This document shows, piece after piece, positions 35,075-43,421 of a stretch of 64,000 bases of DNA (positions within the stretch are counted from its first letter, which is position 1; every line of letters starts with the position of its first letter). This stretch comes from Streptomyces brevispora. Its GTDB lineage: Bacteria; Actinomycetota; Actinomycetes; Streptomycetales; Streptomycetaceae. Both the position numbers and the translations under genes were made by a program. The stretch lies in the NCBI RefSeq assembly GCF_007829885.1, contig NZ_VIWW01000001.1, positions 1,364,001 through 1,428,000 on the forward strand. Reading direction: 5' to 3'. The notes under the pieces were generated by a model that saw only the letters and a program-made list of their open reading frames with translations, was not told the DNA's origin and did not search any database.

Positions 35075-35887
35075 TCACCTCTGCGTGGTTGTCGTGAGCG
35101 GTGCGGGGGATGCGGCTTCGCGCAGCGCCGCCCAGACGGCGGCCGTTTCCTGCGGCAGGTCCGCGTCGGGGGCGGCTGCGGGGGTACGGGCTTTGAGGCC
35201 GGCGAGATAGGGCCGCAGCTCCAGCCCGGTGAACGCCTCCAGGCGTTCCGTCTCCTCGCCCCCGCACAGGGACCGGTAGTCGATCACCAGCCGGCGGTCT
35301 GCGGGGATGCCCGGCGCGAACTCCAGCCAGTGCCCGTTCCACGCCGTCCACTTGTCGACGGCGGCCCGCTCGCTCGTCGGCAGCCAGGGCCGGTCGCCGG
35401 TCCAGCTCAGCATGGAACGCGCGGCCTCCGCGGGGTGCCGTACGAGCATCACGTAGCGCGCGTCCGGCAGCACCTCGCCGAACCACGGCAGGTGGAGCAG
35501 GTACTCGTTGTACTTGTCCCCCCAGCAGGGCAGGCCCTCGTTGCTCTCCGTGAGGATGCGCCGGGCGAGCACGGCCGGGTCGTCCCCCGCCGCTCCCTCG
35601 GCCACGTCGCGTGCCGCCCGACGCAGGGCCTCCTCGACGCGGGCGCGCCAGCGTTCGACACCGGCCCCGTCCGGCGGCCGGCGGTCCAGCGCGTGCAGGA
35701 TCTCGTCGGTACGCAGATGGCGGGCGGCCAGGTCCTCGCGGCCGAGCCAGCGGTGCAGCAGGTAGGGCAGTTTGCCGTTGACCGTGAAATGCCCTCCCGC
35801 GTCGTGGAAGGCCATGTTCATGGCGTAGGCCAGGGCTGTCGTGCCGCAGCGCTGACTGCCCAGCAGAATCACGGGTGTTGTGCTCAT
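35075..35887 (-). CDS. Sulfotransferase, PAPS-dependent
   Basis: A 270-residue cytosolic-type sulfotransferase. The 5'-phosphosulfate loop is LLGSQRCGTTALAYAM (about residues 8-23) and the 3'-phosphate-binding stretch is VMLVRHPAEAARSML. It should transfer sulfate from PAPS to a hydroxyl or amino group of the cluster's product; stand-alone PAPS synthesis genes are not in the window. Its start overlaps the upstream isomerase stop as ATGA. Given a deacetylase and a sugar-acid gene in the same operon, an amino-sugar acceptor is possible, but this is inference. Confidence 0.87.
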   Translation of the reverse strand: MSTTPVILLGSQRCGTTALAYAMNMAFHDAGGHFTVNGKLPYLLHRWLGREDLAARHLRTDEILHALDRRPPDGAGVERWRARVEEALRRAARDVAEGAAGDDPAVLARRILTESNEGLPCWGDKYNEYLLHLPWFGEVLPDARYVMLVRHPAEAARSMLSWTGDRPWLPTSERAAVDKWTAWNGHWLEFAPGIPADRRLVIDYRSLCGGEETERLEAFTGLELRPYLAGLKARTPAAAPDADLPQETAAVWAALREAASPAPLTTTTQR

Positions 35888-36783
35888 GCGTTCGCCTCCG
35901 CCGCGTCACCGGGCCGGTCCGGTGACGCGGTGACCTCGGTCAGGGTCCTCGTCATTTCCCGCAGCAGCCGCATGCAGGTGGAGCTCGCCTCGAAGCCGCC
36001 CCGGGTGAACTCGTCGCCCCAGGGCTCGTCCCGCTGGGCCTGGGTCAGGACCCGGCCGATCCGCCAGTGCGTCTCCAGGGAGAGCCAGCCGCGGTATCCG
36101 TCGTCCGCGAGCCGGCGCAGGATCCGCGGCCACGGCAGGTCGCCTTCGCCCAGCCGGACATAGCTGTCGCGGCCGTCGGGGTCCTTCACGTGGACGTGCC
36201 GGATCCGGTCGCGGCCCAGGGCGTAGTCCTGCGGGAACGGCACCGGGTCCCAGCCGCTGAAGACACTGTTGCCGGGGTCCCAGAGGATGCCCAGCCGGTC
36301 GTCCCCGAGCTCGTCGAGGAACTCCAGGGTGTGCCGCATGGTCGGGCTGTTGGTGCGCATTCCCGTCTCCACCACGAGCGGGACACGGTCGGCCGGCACG
36401 CCGTGCAGTACCTCGCGCGCCGCCCTGGCCGCCGTGACCGGGTCCGGGTCGCCGTCCCGGTAGAAGGTGAAGACACGGACGAACGGCGCGCCCAGCAGTT
36501 CCGCCCTGCGCACGGCGTCCACGACCAGGGCCCGCACCGCGGCGATCTCCGCGTCGGTGCGGGGCACGGCGCACTTGAGGGCGGGCGGGTCGAAGCCGAC
36601 GACCTGGAGCCCGTGACGTGCCACGGAGTCCCGTACGGCGGTCAGTTGGGCGTCGTCCATCAGATGGGGCGGCACTTCGCCGCTCGATCGGATCTCCAGC
36701 CCGCCGAAGCCCTGCCGGGCCGCCTCGGCTGCGGCCTCGTCGATGTCCTGGGACAACTCGTCGTTGATGATGGCGAGTCTCAC
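35884..36783 (-). CDS. TIM-barrel sugar isomerase/epimerase (AP-endonuclease-2 fold), first of a pair
   Basis: A 299-residue (beta-alpha)8 barrel of the xylose isomerase-like family. Metal ligands are visible as VVETGMRTNSP (Glu), GILWDPGNSVF (Asp), RIRHVHVKDPDGRDS (His and Asp) and GWLSLETHWRIG (Glu). These enzymes isomerise or epimerise sugars, sugar phosphates or inosose-like ketones. The start is a GTG at 36783 that overlaps the upstream stop as GTGA. Directly downstream of a second, divergent barrel enzyme, which suggests consecutive rearrangements of one intermediate. Confidence 0.87.
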   Translation of the reverse strand: MRLAIINDELSQDIDEAAAEAARQGFGGLEIRSSGEVPPHLMDDAQLTAVRDSVARHGLQVVGFDPPALKCAVPRTDAEIAAVRALVVDAVRRAELLGAPFVRVFTFYRDGDPDPVTAARAAREVLHGVPADRVPLVVETGMRTNSPTMRHTLEFLDELGDDRLGILWDPGNSVFSGWDPVPFPQDYALGRDRIRHVHVKDPDGRDSYVRLGEGDLPWPRILRRLADDGYRGWLSLETHWRIGRVLTQAQRDEPWGDEFTRGGFEASSTCMRLLREMTRTLTEVTASPDRPGDAAEANA

Positions 36784-37526
36784 GTGAGGATCTCCTCGCT
36801 GGGGGCAGGGGAAGCGCCGGCGGGATACCACGCGAGGAGCTGAGCGGTGTCCTCCGCGAGCGACGGGGCCTTCGACTCGACGGTCACCGCGCGCAGTCCG
36901 CCGGCCGCCGCGAGCACCTCGCGGGTCCGCTCGGGACGGGACGCGCCGAGCGGCTGGTGCCGGGAGGTGTCGGGGGCACTCCAGTCGAACCCCTTCACCT
37001 GGGCGTACGAGGTCCACGGGGCCAGCCGGGCGGCAGCGGCCACGGGGTCCCGGTCGATCCTGGCCAGGCCCATCGTGTCGAGCAGGATTCCGGTGCCCGC
37101 GCGCCTGCACAGCTCCTCGAGTTCCGGGACGGGCGCGTAGCCGTGGTGGGTCTCGACCAGCACCAGGGCGCTGTCGCCGACCCGGCCGGCCAGTGCCCGG
37201 ACCTGGGCGAGCGTCAGTTCGATGCGGTCGGGCTCCGTGCACCCGGCGGCCGCGAACACCTTCACCGGCAGCCCCGGCTCCGGCCACCGCAGGTCCGCCG
37301 CCCCGCCGGGCGGGTGGGCCTGGTCACCGAGGACGGTGGAGACGCCGACGAAGCACACCTCGGCCCCGGCGGCGCGCAGCGCGGGAAGCCCGTCCTGTTC
37401 CCAGGCGTGGCCCTTTCCCTCCCGTACGTCGACGGCGGAGCCGCCGAGCGAGAGGGCGAGCCGGGCCAGCTCCCCGGCGGGGAGCCGGGACGCGGAACCC
37501 GACGACAGTCCGATCAGGGGAGTCAT
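36780..37526 (-). CDS. TIM-barrel isomerase-like protein, second of the pair
   Basis: A 248-residue member of the same broad fold, shorter and more divergent. LVLVETHHGYAP (Glu), GILLDTMGLARI (Asp), SYAQVKGFDWS (Lys in the usual His-x-Lys place) and RAVTVESKAPS (Glu) mark the barrel positions. One metal-binding His is replaced, so its chemistry may differ from its neighbour's. Overlaps both adjacent genes (GTGA and ATGA), so it is strictly co-translated. Confidence 0.82.
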   Translation of the reverse strand: MTPLIGLSSGSASRLPAGELARLALSLGGSAVDVREGKGHAWEQDGLPALRAAGAEVCFVGVSTVLGDQAHPPGGAADLRWPEPGLPVKVFAAAGCTEPDRIELTLAQVRALAGRVGDSALVLVETHHGYAPVPELEELCRRAGTGILLDTMGLARIDRDPVAAAARLAPWTSYAQVKGFDWSAPDTSRHQPLGASRPERTREVLAAAGGLRAVTVESKAPSLAEDTAQLLAWYPAGASPAPSEEILT

Positions 37527-38458
37527 GCGAGCACCGCCGGTTCCCCGGCCACCGCGGCCAGGATGTCCGTGACGGCGCGCGCGCCCTCGAGGTGGCAGCG
37601 CCGGGGAGGCAGCCCGGTCGCCACGGACTCGGCCATCTCCTTGTACACCTCGCCCCGCAGCGCCGCGGTCGGGGCGGTCGGCCAGGTCCGGCCGGTGTCG
37701 CCGATCTGGGTGATCACCGTGCCGTCGGTGATGCTCAGCCCGCCGTCGGGTCCGAGCACCTGGAGGCGTTCGGTGCGCACGGTCGACTCGGCGGTCACGG
37801 TGAACGCGAGGGTGGCTCCGGACCGGAAGACGACGGTTCCGGTGACCCGGGTGTCGATGCCCTCCGCGAGCTGCCTGGTCGGCGCCAGCGTCACACTGTC
37901 CGGCCGGCCCAGCACCTGGCAGGCCAGGTCGAGGTAGTGGACGCCCAGGTGGGCGGCGATGCCGCCGAGCGCCGCGACGGGGTCGCTGCGCCAGCCCGTC
38001 CTGCGGTAGTGGGCCGGCGGCCGGAACCGCGACACCTCCAGCACGGCGGTCACGGCGGGGTTGGCCCAGTCCACGGCGAGCACCTGGGCGGGCAGTCGCA
38101 CCCGGTGCTGGAGCATCACCCCGACCGGCCTGCGGGCCCGTGCGGCGGCGTCCGTGATCATGTCGATCTCGGCGGCGGAGACGGCCGGCGGCTTCTCCAG
38201 GAGTATCGCCTTGCCCGCCTCCAGTGCCTCCACCGCCATCCCGGCACGTCCGCCCGGCGGCACGCACAGGGCGACCAGCTCGACGTCCGGGTCGTCCAGC
38301 AGTTCCCGCCAGGACCCGGCCCGGCGCAGGTCGCCGGTGTCGACCGAGGCGTCCAGTTCCAGTACGGCGGCCACTCCGGCCTCCGGCATCGGATCCAGTG
38401 CGGCGGCATGCTGACGGCCTGCGACCCCGAAGCCGACGATTCCCACTCCGAGGCTCAT
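37523..38458 (-). CDS. Gfo/Idh/MocA-family oxidoreductase
   Basis: A 311-residue NAD(P)-dependent sugar or cyclitol dehydrogenase. VGIVGFGVAGRQHAAALDP is the Rossmann start and KAILLEKPPAVSAAE holds the catalytic Lys of the EKP motif. The later Asp/His pair lies in LGVHYLDLACQ. Family members oxidise a ring hydroxyl (inositol dehydrogenase, or the C3 oxidase WbpB of amino-uronic acid pathways). Here it could act on the intermediate produced by the nucleotide-sugar dehydrogenase, or on a free sugar handled by the two barrel enzymes. Flanked by ATGA overlaps. Confidence 0.88.
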   Translation of the reverse strand: MSLGVGIVGFGVAGRQHAAALDPMPEAGVAAVLELDASVDTGDLRRAGSWRELLDDPDVELVALCVPPGGRAGMAVEALEAGKAILLEKPPAVSAAEIDMITDAAARARRPVGVMLQHRVRLPAQVLAVDWANPAVTAVLEVSRFRPPAHYRRTGWRSDPVAALGGIAAHLGVHYLDLACQVLGRPDSVTLAPTRQLAEGIDTRVTGTVVFRSGATLAFTVTAESTVRTERLQVLGPDGGLSITDGTVITQIGDTGRTWPTAPTAALRGEVYKEMAESVATGLPPRRCHLEGARAVTDILAAVAGEPAVLA

Positions 38459-40014
38459 CGGGCGCTCCCCGAACCGGCGGGGGCCTCGCCCATGGCCCAG
38501 CCGAGCCGTTCGACGACCGCGGCGGGCACCGAAACGCCCTGCTCACGGGCGACGGCCTCGGCCAACTGCTCCTGCTGTTCGGGCAGATGGACGTCCGGCG
38601 GGCCCTGCGGGTAGCCGGCCGCCACCGCGCCCGAGAGCACCGCGAGCAGCTCGTCCACGGGCGGGTTCCCGAAGGCCGCGGGGGAAAGGGCGAGGAACAA
38701 CTGGGAGCAGTCCATGGCGCGTTCGGGCTCGGCCCGCTGCTTGTGCACCAGCGGGCTGACCGTGCCGCCCGCCAGGATGCCGGCCAGCACCTCGGTGATC
38801 ACGGCCACGCCCAGCCCTTTGTAGCCGCCGAACACCGGTACGGCGCCGCCCCGGTCGAGCTCCTCCGGGTCGGTGGTCGGCCGCCCCTGACGGTCCACCA
38901 GCCAGCCCGCCGGTATCTGTTCGCCGCGGTGCGCGGCGTGCCTGATCTTGCCGCTGGCGACGGTTCCGGTGGCGAAGTCCACGACGAGCGGGAGTCCTTC
39001 GGCGCGGGGGACGACCATGCACACGGCGTCGTTGCCGAGGGTGGGGCGTCCGGCGCCCGGCGCGGCGACGCTGGGGCCGGAGACGTTGAGCACGAGCCCG
39101 ACGACGCCGTGCCGCACGAAGTGCTCGCGGTAGGCGGCGAGCATGCCCACGTGGTTGTTGCCCCGGACGGCGACGGCGGCCAGACCCGTCTGGGCGGCCC
39201 TGCGCGCGCAGGTCTCGGCCGCGCTCTCGGCCGCGATCTGGCCGAAGCCGCCGTGGGCGTCGAGTACCGCGACGGTCCCGCCCTCGCTCAGCCACTCGGG
39301 CTTGGCGTCGGGGTCGATGCCCCCGCGCTCCAACCGGTCCAGGTACATCGGGAGCAGTCCGACGCCGTGCGAGAAGTGGCCCCGTACATCGGCGTCGACG
39401 AGGACCCGTGCCACCAGTGCGGCGCGGTCGGCCTCGACGCCGGCGGCCGTCAGCGACCCGACGGCCGCGTCGGTCAGCGCCGCGACGGTGAACCGGATCT
39501 CCGGTTGTGCCTCCTGCACGGCGTCGGTGCGGGGGGCCCGGTTCAGCTCGACGACCCGGTCGGCGGCCGACGCGATGTCCGCGTCGGTCGTCACCAGGAG
39601 CACCGCGCTGCCCCGGCGGGCGGCGGTCCGCGCCTCCTCGGTGTGCGGGTCGGCAGACCCGGACGGGCCGGACACCGCGTCGACCACGACCACCGGTGGA
39701 ACGGCCTGCCCGGCCGGCGTGTGCTGCCCGGCCCGGACCACCGTGACCCCGGCCGGGCGGACGGGGGTGATCCGCCGGGGCCGGCCCGCGTCGCCCACGG
39801 TGATCGAACCGTACTGGGCGCGCCGCCGGCCCGACAGGACCTCGGTCAGGGCCGCCGCCGGTCCGGTGCCGTCCGCGAGTACCGCGACGATCTCACCGGC
39901 GGCCACGCTGACGGTCAGCCCTGCGATCAGGATGCGCTCGGCGCCCTCCGGGCCCTCGGCCACGATCAGGTCCGCCATGCGGAATGCGGGCTGCCTGCCC
40001 GCTGCTTCGGTCAT
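38455..40014 (-). CDS. Ldh2-family dehydrogenase fused to a degenerate ABC-ATPase-like domain
   Basis: A 519-residue fusion. Residues about 170-519 are an Ldh2 (malate/lactate/ureidoglycolate) dehydrogenase: RGHFSHGVGLLPMYLDRLER with the catalytic His, AVRGNNHVGMLAAY, VVDFATGTVASGKI and FGGYKGLGVAVITEVLAG. Residues about 10-165 read like an ABC-transporter ATPase: GLTVSVAAGEIVAVLADGTG occupies the Walker A position without Gly-Lys-Ser/Thr, PVVVVDAVSG sits at Walker B without the Glu, and VTTDADIASAADRVVELNR matches the H-loop end with Asp for His. ATP hydrolysis is therefore unlikely. Typical Ldh2 proteins are about 340 residues. It probably reduces a 2-oxo acid or oxidises a hydroxy acid in the pathway. 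Confidence 0.85.
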   Translation of the reverse strand: MTEAAGRQPAFRMADLIVAEGPEGAERILIAGLTVSVAAGEIVAVLADGTGPAAALTEVLSGRRRAQYGSITVGDAGRPRRITPVRPAGVTVVRAGQHTPAGQAVPPVVVVDAVSGPSGSADPHTEEARTAARRGSAVLLVTTDADIASAADRVVELNRAPRTDAVQEAQPEIRFTVAALTDAAVGSLTAAGVEADRAALVARVLVDADVRGHFSHGVGLLPMYLDRLERGGIDPDAKPEWLSEGGTVAVLDAHGGFGQIAAESAAETCARRAAQTGLAAVAVRGNNHVGMLAAYREHFVRHGVVGLVLNVSGPSVAAPGAGRPTLGNDAVCMVVPRAEGLPLVVDFATGTVASGKIRHAAHRGEQIPAGWLVDRQGRPTTDPEELDRGGAVPVFGGYKGLGVAVITEVLAGILAGGTVSPLVHKQRAEPERAMDCSQLFLALSPAAFGNPPVDELLAVLSGAVAAGYPQGPPDVHLPEQQEQLAEAVAREQGVSVPAAVVERLGWAMGEAPAGSGSAR

Positions 40015-40078
40015 TTCTGGCTCCTAGTGATGCCGTGGTACGGATGCGGTACGGCGCCGGCCGGTCAGGGACGGTGTG

Positions 40079-40498
40079 TCAGGAAGCGGCCTTCGGCTCC
40101 AGGAACTCCAGCCTGTTGCCGAGCTTGTCGAAGGCGTAGAAGCGGTCGTGGCCGGGGAAGTTGTCGTCCCACGTCACCTCGTGGCCGCCCGCCTCCAGCC
40201 GCTTGGCCAGGCCGCCCAGCGAGCGGACGAGGATCCCGGGGTGCGCCTTGAGGGCCGGGGCGAAGTCCTTCTCCACCCCGAGGTGGACCTCCAGGCCGCC
40301 GCCGCGGAACCAGCAGCCGCCTCGGGCGGCCAGGACCGGGGGCTTCTCCAGCTCGGTCATGCCGAGCACCTCTCCCCAGAACTGGCGGCACAGGTCCTCG
40401 GCACCCGGCGGGATGGCGAGCTGGACGTGGTGCAGGCCGCCGAACGCGTAGTCGGTGGTGTTCTCTGCGGTGTTCTCTGCGGTGTTCTCTGCGGTCAT
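40079..40498 (-). CDS. VOC-superfamily (glyoxalase/dioxygenase fold) protein
   Basis: A 139-residue vicinal-oxygen-chelate protein. LHHVQLAIPPGAEDLCRQFW carries the first metal His, GLEVHLGVEKDF the second His and RLEFLEP the Glu of the conserved H-H-E site. It may be a self-resistance protein of the fosfomycin/bleomycin type or an isomerase of the pathway. The N-terminus is a threefold Thr-Ala-Glu-Asn repeat encoded by three identical 12-bp units (40461-40496), probably a recent expansion. It is separated from neighbours by 64 and 104 bp, unlike the overlapping genes around it. Confidence 0.84.
   Translation of the reverse strand: MTAENTAENTAENTTDYAFGGLHHVQLAIPPGAEDLCRQFWGEVLGMTELEKPPVLAARGGCWFRGGGLEVHLGVEKDFAPALKAHPGILVRSLGGLAKRLEAGGHEVTWDDNFPGHDRFYAFDKLGNRLEFLEPKAAS
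40461..40496. repeat. Three 12-bp tandem repeats at the start of the VOC gene
   Basis: Three copies of TTCTCTGCGGTG (the last ends in C) in frame with the VOC gene, encoding Ala-Glu-Asn-Thr units directly after the start codon. Confidence 0.9.
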
Positions 40499-40602
40499 CT
40501 TTCTTCTCTCTCTTCTCGCTGTTGTACGGGCGGCCCGCCGCGACGGGTCGCCGTGTGGCCCGGACTGCCTTGCCGTGCAGGTCCGTTGCTGCCGACAGAC
40601 TC

Positions 40603-41895
40603 TCAGCCGGAGGCGGTGAGCGCCTCGTGGCGGGCGGCCATACCGTCGCTGCGGACGGTGAACGACAGCTTCCGCACGCCCTCCTGGGCACGCCGCAGCG
40701 CCTCGTCCGGTGTCGCGCCCACCGCGCACACATGGGCGCCGCGGGCGAACGAACCGGTCACGCCCTTGAGTCGCTTGCCCACGTCCATCAGCACCTCGAC
40801 GTCCACGACCCCCTCCAGGGCACGGGCCTCCTCCTCGCCGGAGACCTCGACGATCTCGCCGACGGCGTCGGGGCACGCGTACCAGATCGCGGCGGCGCCC
40901 GGCCCCTCCCCGGGCTCCGCCAGGGCGGCCCGCACCTCGTCGAGGACCTTCAGCCCGACGGCCTGCCGGGCGACGAGGCCGATCATGTCGACACCGCGCA
41001 CACGCGCCCACAGCTCGGGGATCTCGTCGCCCGCGGGCCGCAGATGGGTCTCCACGATGTGCACGGCGTCGGCGGCCACGATCACCTCGGTGTGCGTGAC
41101 GCCCTGCTGTACGCCCAGGGCCCGGAGCATGTCCCCGACCACGGCGCGGATGCTCTCCTCGTCGGCGTCCGGCAGCGGGGCCGGCACGACGTGCCCGACC
41201 TCCACGAAGTGGTCGCGCTCGGAGATCTTGCGGGTGATGCCGACGACCAGGTGCTCGCCGTCCTCGCTGACGCTCTCCACGCTGTACTCGTCGCCCTTGA
41301 CGTACGGCTCGACGAGCAGGGCCGCGGAGTCCAGGCCGCCGGCCCCGGTGGCCCCCCACTCCAGCGCCCGTTCGATGTCGTCGGGTCCGTCGATCCTGGT
41401 GACGCCCTTGCTGGCGACGCCGCGCACGGGCTTGCAGATCAGCGGGTATCCGGTCTTCTCCGCGACCTTGATGACGCCCTCGGCGTCATGGACGGTCTCG
41501 GCGGTGACGTCGTCGACACCGGCCGCCGCGAGCACCCGCCGCATCTCGTACTTGTCGGCGACGGCCGCCACCGTGTCCGGGGTGTGCCAGGACAGGCCCA
41601 GGTCGAGGCCGATGGCCGCGGTCTTCTCCGTGTCCTTCTCGGTGAAGTTGGTGAGCCGGTCGACGGGGTCGACTGCGTTCACGAACCGCGCGGCGGCCAC
41701 CCATTCGTCCACGGGGGCGTCCTCGCGCAGCACGATCAGCCGCTGGATCTTCTCCCGGCTGCGCAGCCGCGGCACGACCTCCGGGCGGCAGATCACGGTG
41801 GTGCGCAGACCGGGCCATGCGTCGCGGGCCCGGTCGGGCAGGTCTCGGCCACCGCTGACGATCAGCAGATGCCGGGGCTCGGGTGTGTCGGACAT
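40603..41895 (-). CDS. ATP-grasp amide ligase, second of the cluster
   Basis: A 430-residue ATP-grasp enzyme with the same plan as the one at 33750: PLICKPVRGVASKGVTRI (glycine-rich lid), LLVEPYVKGDEYSVESV (adenine strand) and VTHTEVIVAADAVHIVETHL (metal site). The Glu of HTE and the Glu-Thr-His end match dipeptide-forming L-amino-acid ligases. It is only distantly similar to the other copy, so the two probably form different amide bonds. It follows the MFS gene by 43 bp. Confidence 0.87.
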   Translation of the reverse strand: MSDTPEPRHLLIVSGGRDLPDRARDAWPGLRTTVICRPEVVPRLRSREKIQRLIVLREDAPVDEWVAAARFVNAVDPVDRLTNFTEKDTEKTAAIGLDLGLSWHTPDTVAAVADKYEMRRVLAAAGVDDVTAETVHDAEGVIKVAEKTGYPLICKPVRGVASKGVTRIDGPDDIERALEWGATGAGGLDSAALLVEPYVKGDEYSVESVSEDGEHLVVGITRKISERDHFVEVGHVVPAPLPDADEESIRAVVGDMLRALGVQQGVTHTEVIVAADAVHIVETHLRPAGDEIPELWARVRGVDMIGLVARQAVGLKVLDEVRAALAEPGEGPGAAAIWYACPDAVGEIVEVSGEEEARALEGVVDVEVLMDVGKRLKGVTGSFARGAHVCAVGATPDEALRRAQEGVRKLSFTVRSDGMAARHEALTASG

Positions 41896-41938
41896 GGCAA
41901 TCCTTCGTCGGTACGGGATCCGTCGGTGCGGAGCGGAA

Positions 41939-43321
41939 TCAGGAGCCGCCGGCGGCGGGCACGGGGTCGGGGTCCTGGACCGCCTGTTCCGGGACGGCGG
42001 GCTTCTCCCGGGTGCCGACCCAGCTCAGCGCGGCGGACAGCGGGAAGCAGACGGCCAGGATCAGCCAGCCGCCGGGGCCGGTCCGGGTGAGCAGCCACAG
42101 CACCACGGCCGGGCCCGCGATCTCGGCGGCGGAGAAGCCCACGTTGAAGAAGGCCAGGTAGCGGCCCTGGGCTGCCTCGGGTGACAGCGCGAACGAGATC
42201 TCCCACGACGAAGCGGAGTGCAGCAGTTCGCCGAAGGTCAGCAGCAGCAGCGCGACCGTCAGCGCCACGATCGCCCACGCCGGGGTGTCCACGACGCCGC
42301 TCACCGCGAAAGCCACACAGGCGAACAGCAGGAGTACCGACGACTGGGTGGTGGCACGGGTCGCGGAGGACAGGCTGTTGATGTGCCGGGTCGCCCTGAC
42401 CTGGGCCACCACGGTGATGACGGTGTTGGTGGTGACCAGGACGGTGATCATCCAGATCGGCGAGCGGGTGTGCTCGGCCACCCAGAGCGGCAGCACGGTG
42501 ATGAGGATCGCGTCGTGGAGGAACAGCACCCCGTTCGCGGCCGTCGCGGCCACGAACCGCCAGTCGCGGCTCGGTGGCACGAGGGGCTTCGCGTCCTTCG
42601 CGTCACCCGTGTCCTTGACGACCGTGCGACCGACCTTGGGCAGCATCGTGATGAGGGCGAAGACGAACAGGAAGCTGATCGCGTTGCCGACGAACAGCAA
42701 CTGGAACCCTGTCTTCGACCCGGTCGTCAGGGCGATGCCCGCGAGCGAGAATCCCACCGTGAAGCCCAGATTTCGCAGGGACCGGATGAATCCCATGGTG
42801 CGGTTGCGTTCCGTGCCGGTGATGAGCCGGCCGACGAGTGCCTGGTTGAGCGGCTGTCCGGCCCGGTCCATGATGTACAGCACACACGCCGTGAAGACGA
42901 ACTGGGTGAAGCCCTCGACCCGCAGGTACGCGATGTAGCCGATGGCCCGCCAGATACAGACGACGAGCAGGACGTTGCGCGGACCGAACCGGTCCGCGAG
43001 CATGCCCATCGGCACGGTGGTGGCGATGCCCATGATGCCCGCGATGCCGAGCCCGACGCCGAGCTGGGTCGCGGTGAGACCCGCGAACCGGGTGAAGTAC
43101 AGGGCGGAGCCCGCCAGGAACATGCCGGTGCCCATGGAGCCGACCAGCGCGTTCACCGCGATGATCCGGGACTCCCGGGTGGCCGGCATGGCACTGGTCA
43201 ACCGGTCGCGCCAGGAGGGCTTCTCGGCCGGTTCGGCCCGGGTGGCCGGGTCGGCCCCGGTGGCCGGGTCGTCCTGCTCGGCCGGTTCGGCCTGGGCGGC
43301 CGGGTCGGTCGGTTCGGGCAT
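41939..43321 (-). CDS. MFS transporter of the biosynthetic cluster
   Basis: A 460-residue major facilitator with about twelve helices, an N-terminal cytoplasmic tail of about 40 residues rich in Ala/Asp/Pro/Thr, and a Pro-rich C-terminal tail. The loop 2-3 signature is GMLADRFGPRNVLLVVC. Predicted to export the product, giving self-protection. The upstream 100 bp contains three copies of GTCGGACGTGGG-like sequence (43360-43425). Confidence 0.86.
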   Translation of the reverse strand: MPEPTDPAAQAEPAEQDDPATGADPATRAEPAEKPSWRDRLTSAMPATRESRIIAVNALVGSMGTGMFLAGSALYFTRFAGLTATQLGVGLGIAGIMGIATTVPMGMLADRFGPRNVLLVVCIWRAIGYIAYLRVEGFTQFVFTACVLYIMDRAGQPLNQALVGRLITGTERNRTMGFIRSLRNLGFTVGFSLAGIALTTGSKTGFQLLFVGNAISFLFVFALITMLPKVGRTVVKDTGDAKDAKPLVPPSRDWRFVAATAANGVLFLHDAILITVLPLWVAEHTRSPIWMITVLVTTNTVITVVAQVRATRHINSLSSATRATTQSSVLLLFACVAFAVSGVVDTPAWAIVALTVALLLLTFGELLHSASSWEISFALSPEAAQGRYLAFFNVGFSAAEIAGPAVVLWLLTRTGPGGWLILAVCFPLSAALSWVGTREKPAVPEQAVQDPDPVPAAGGS

Positions 43322-43359
43322 CGGGTTCCCCTCGGAAGGACGGTCGGGACGGACGGCGG

Positions 43360-43410
43360 GCGTCGGACGTGGGGTGTCGGACTGCGTGCGTCGGACGTGG
43401 GGTGTCGGAC
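43360..43410. repeat. Direct repeat in the deacetylase-MFS gap
   Basis: A 23-bp sequence at 43360-43382 recurs at 43388-43410, with a third partial copy running to the deacetylase stop at 43422. This is one of the few real gaps inside the cluster. It may be a spacer or a binding site. Confidence 0.7.
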
Positions 43411-43421
43411 GTGGGTGTGGG

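Noticed and set aside
36780..37526. The second TIM-barrel protein as a DUF692/MNIO RiPP oxidase
   Set aside because: The barrel motifs match AP-endonuclease-2 type isomerases; the His/Glu/Asp pattern of MNIO enzymes is not seen, so the peptide gene cannot be linked to that chemistry.
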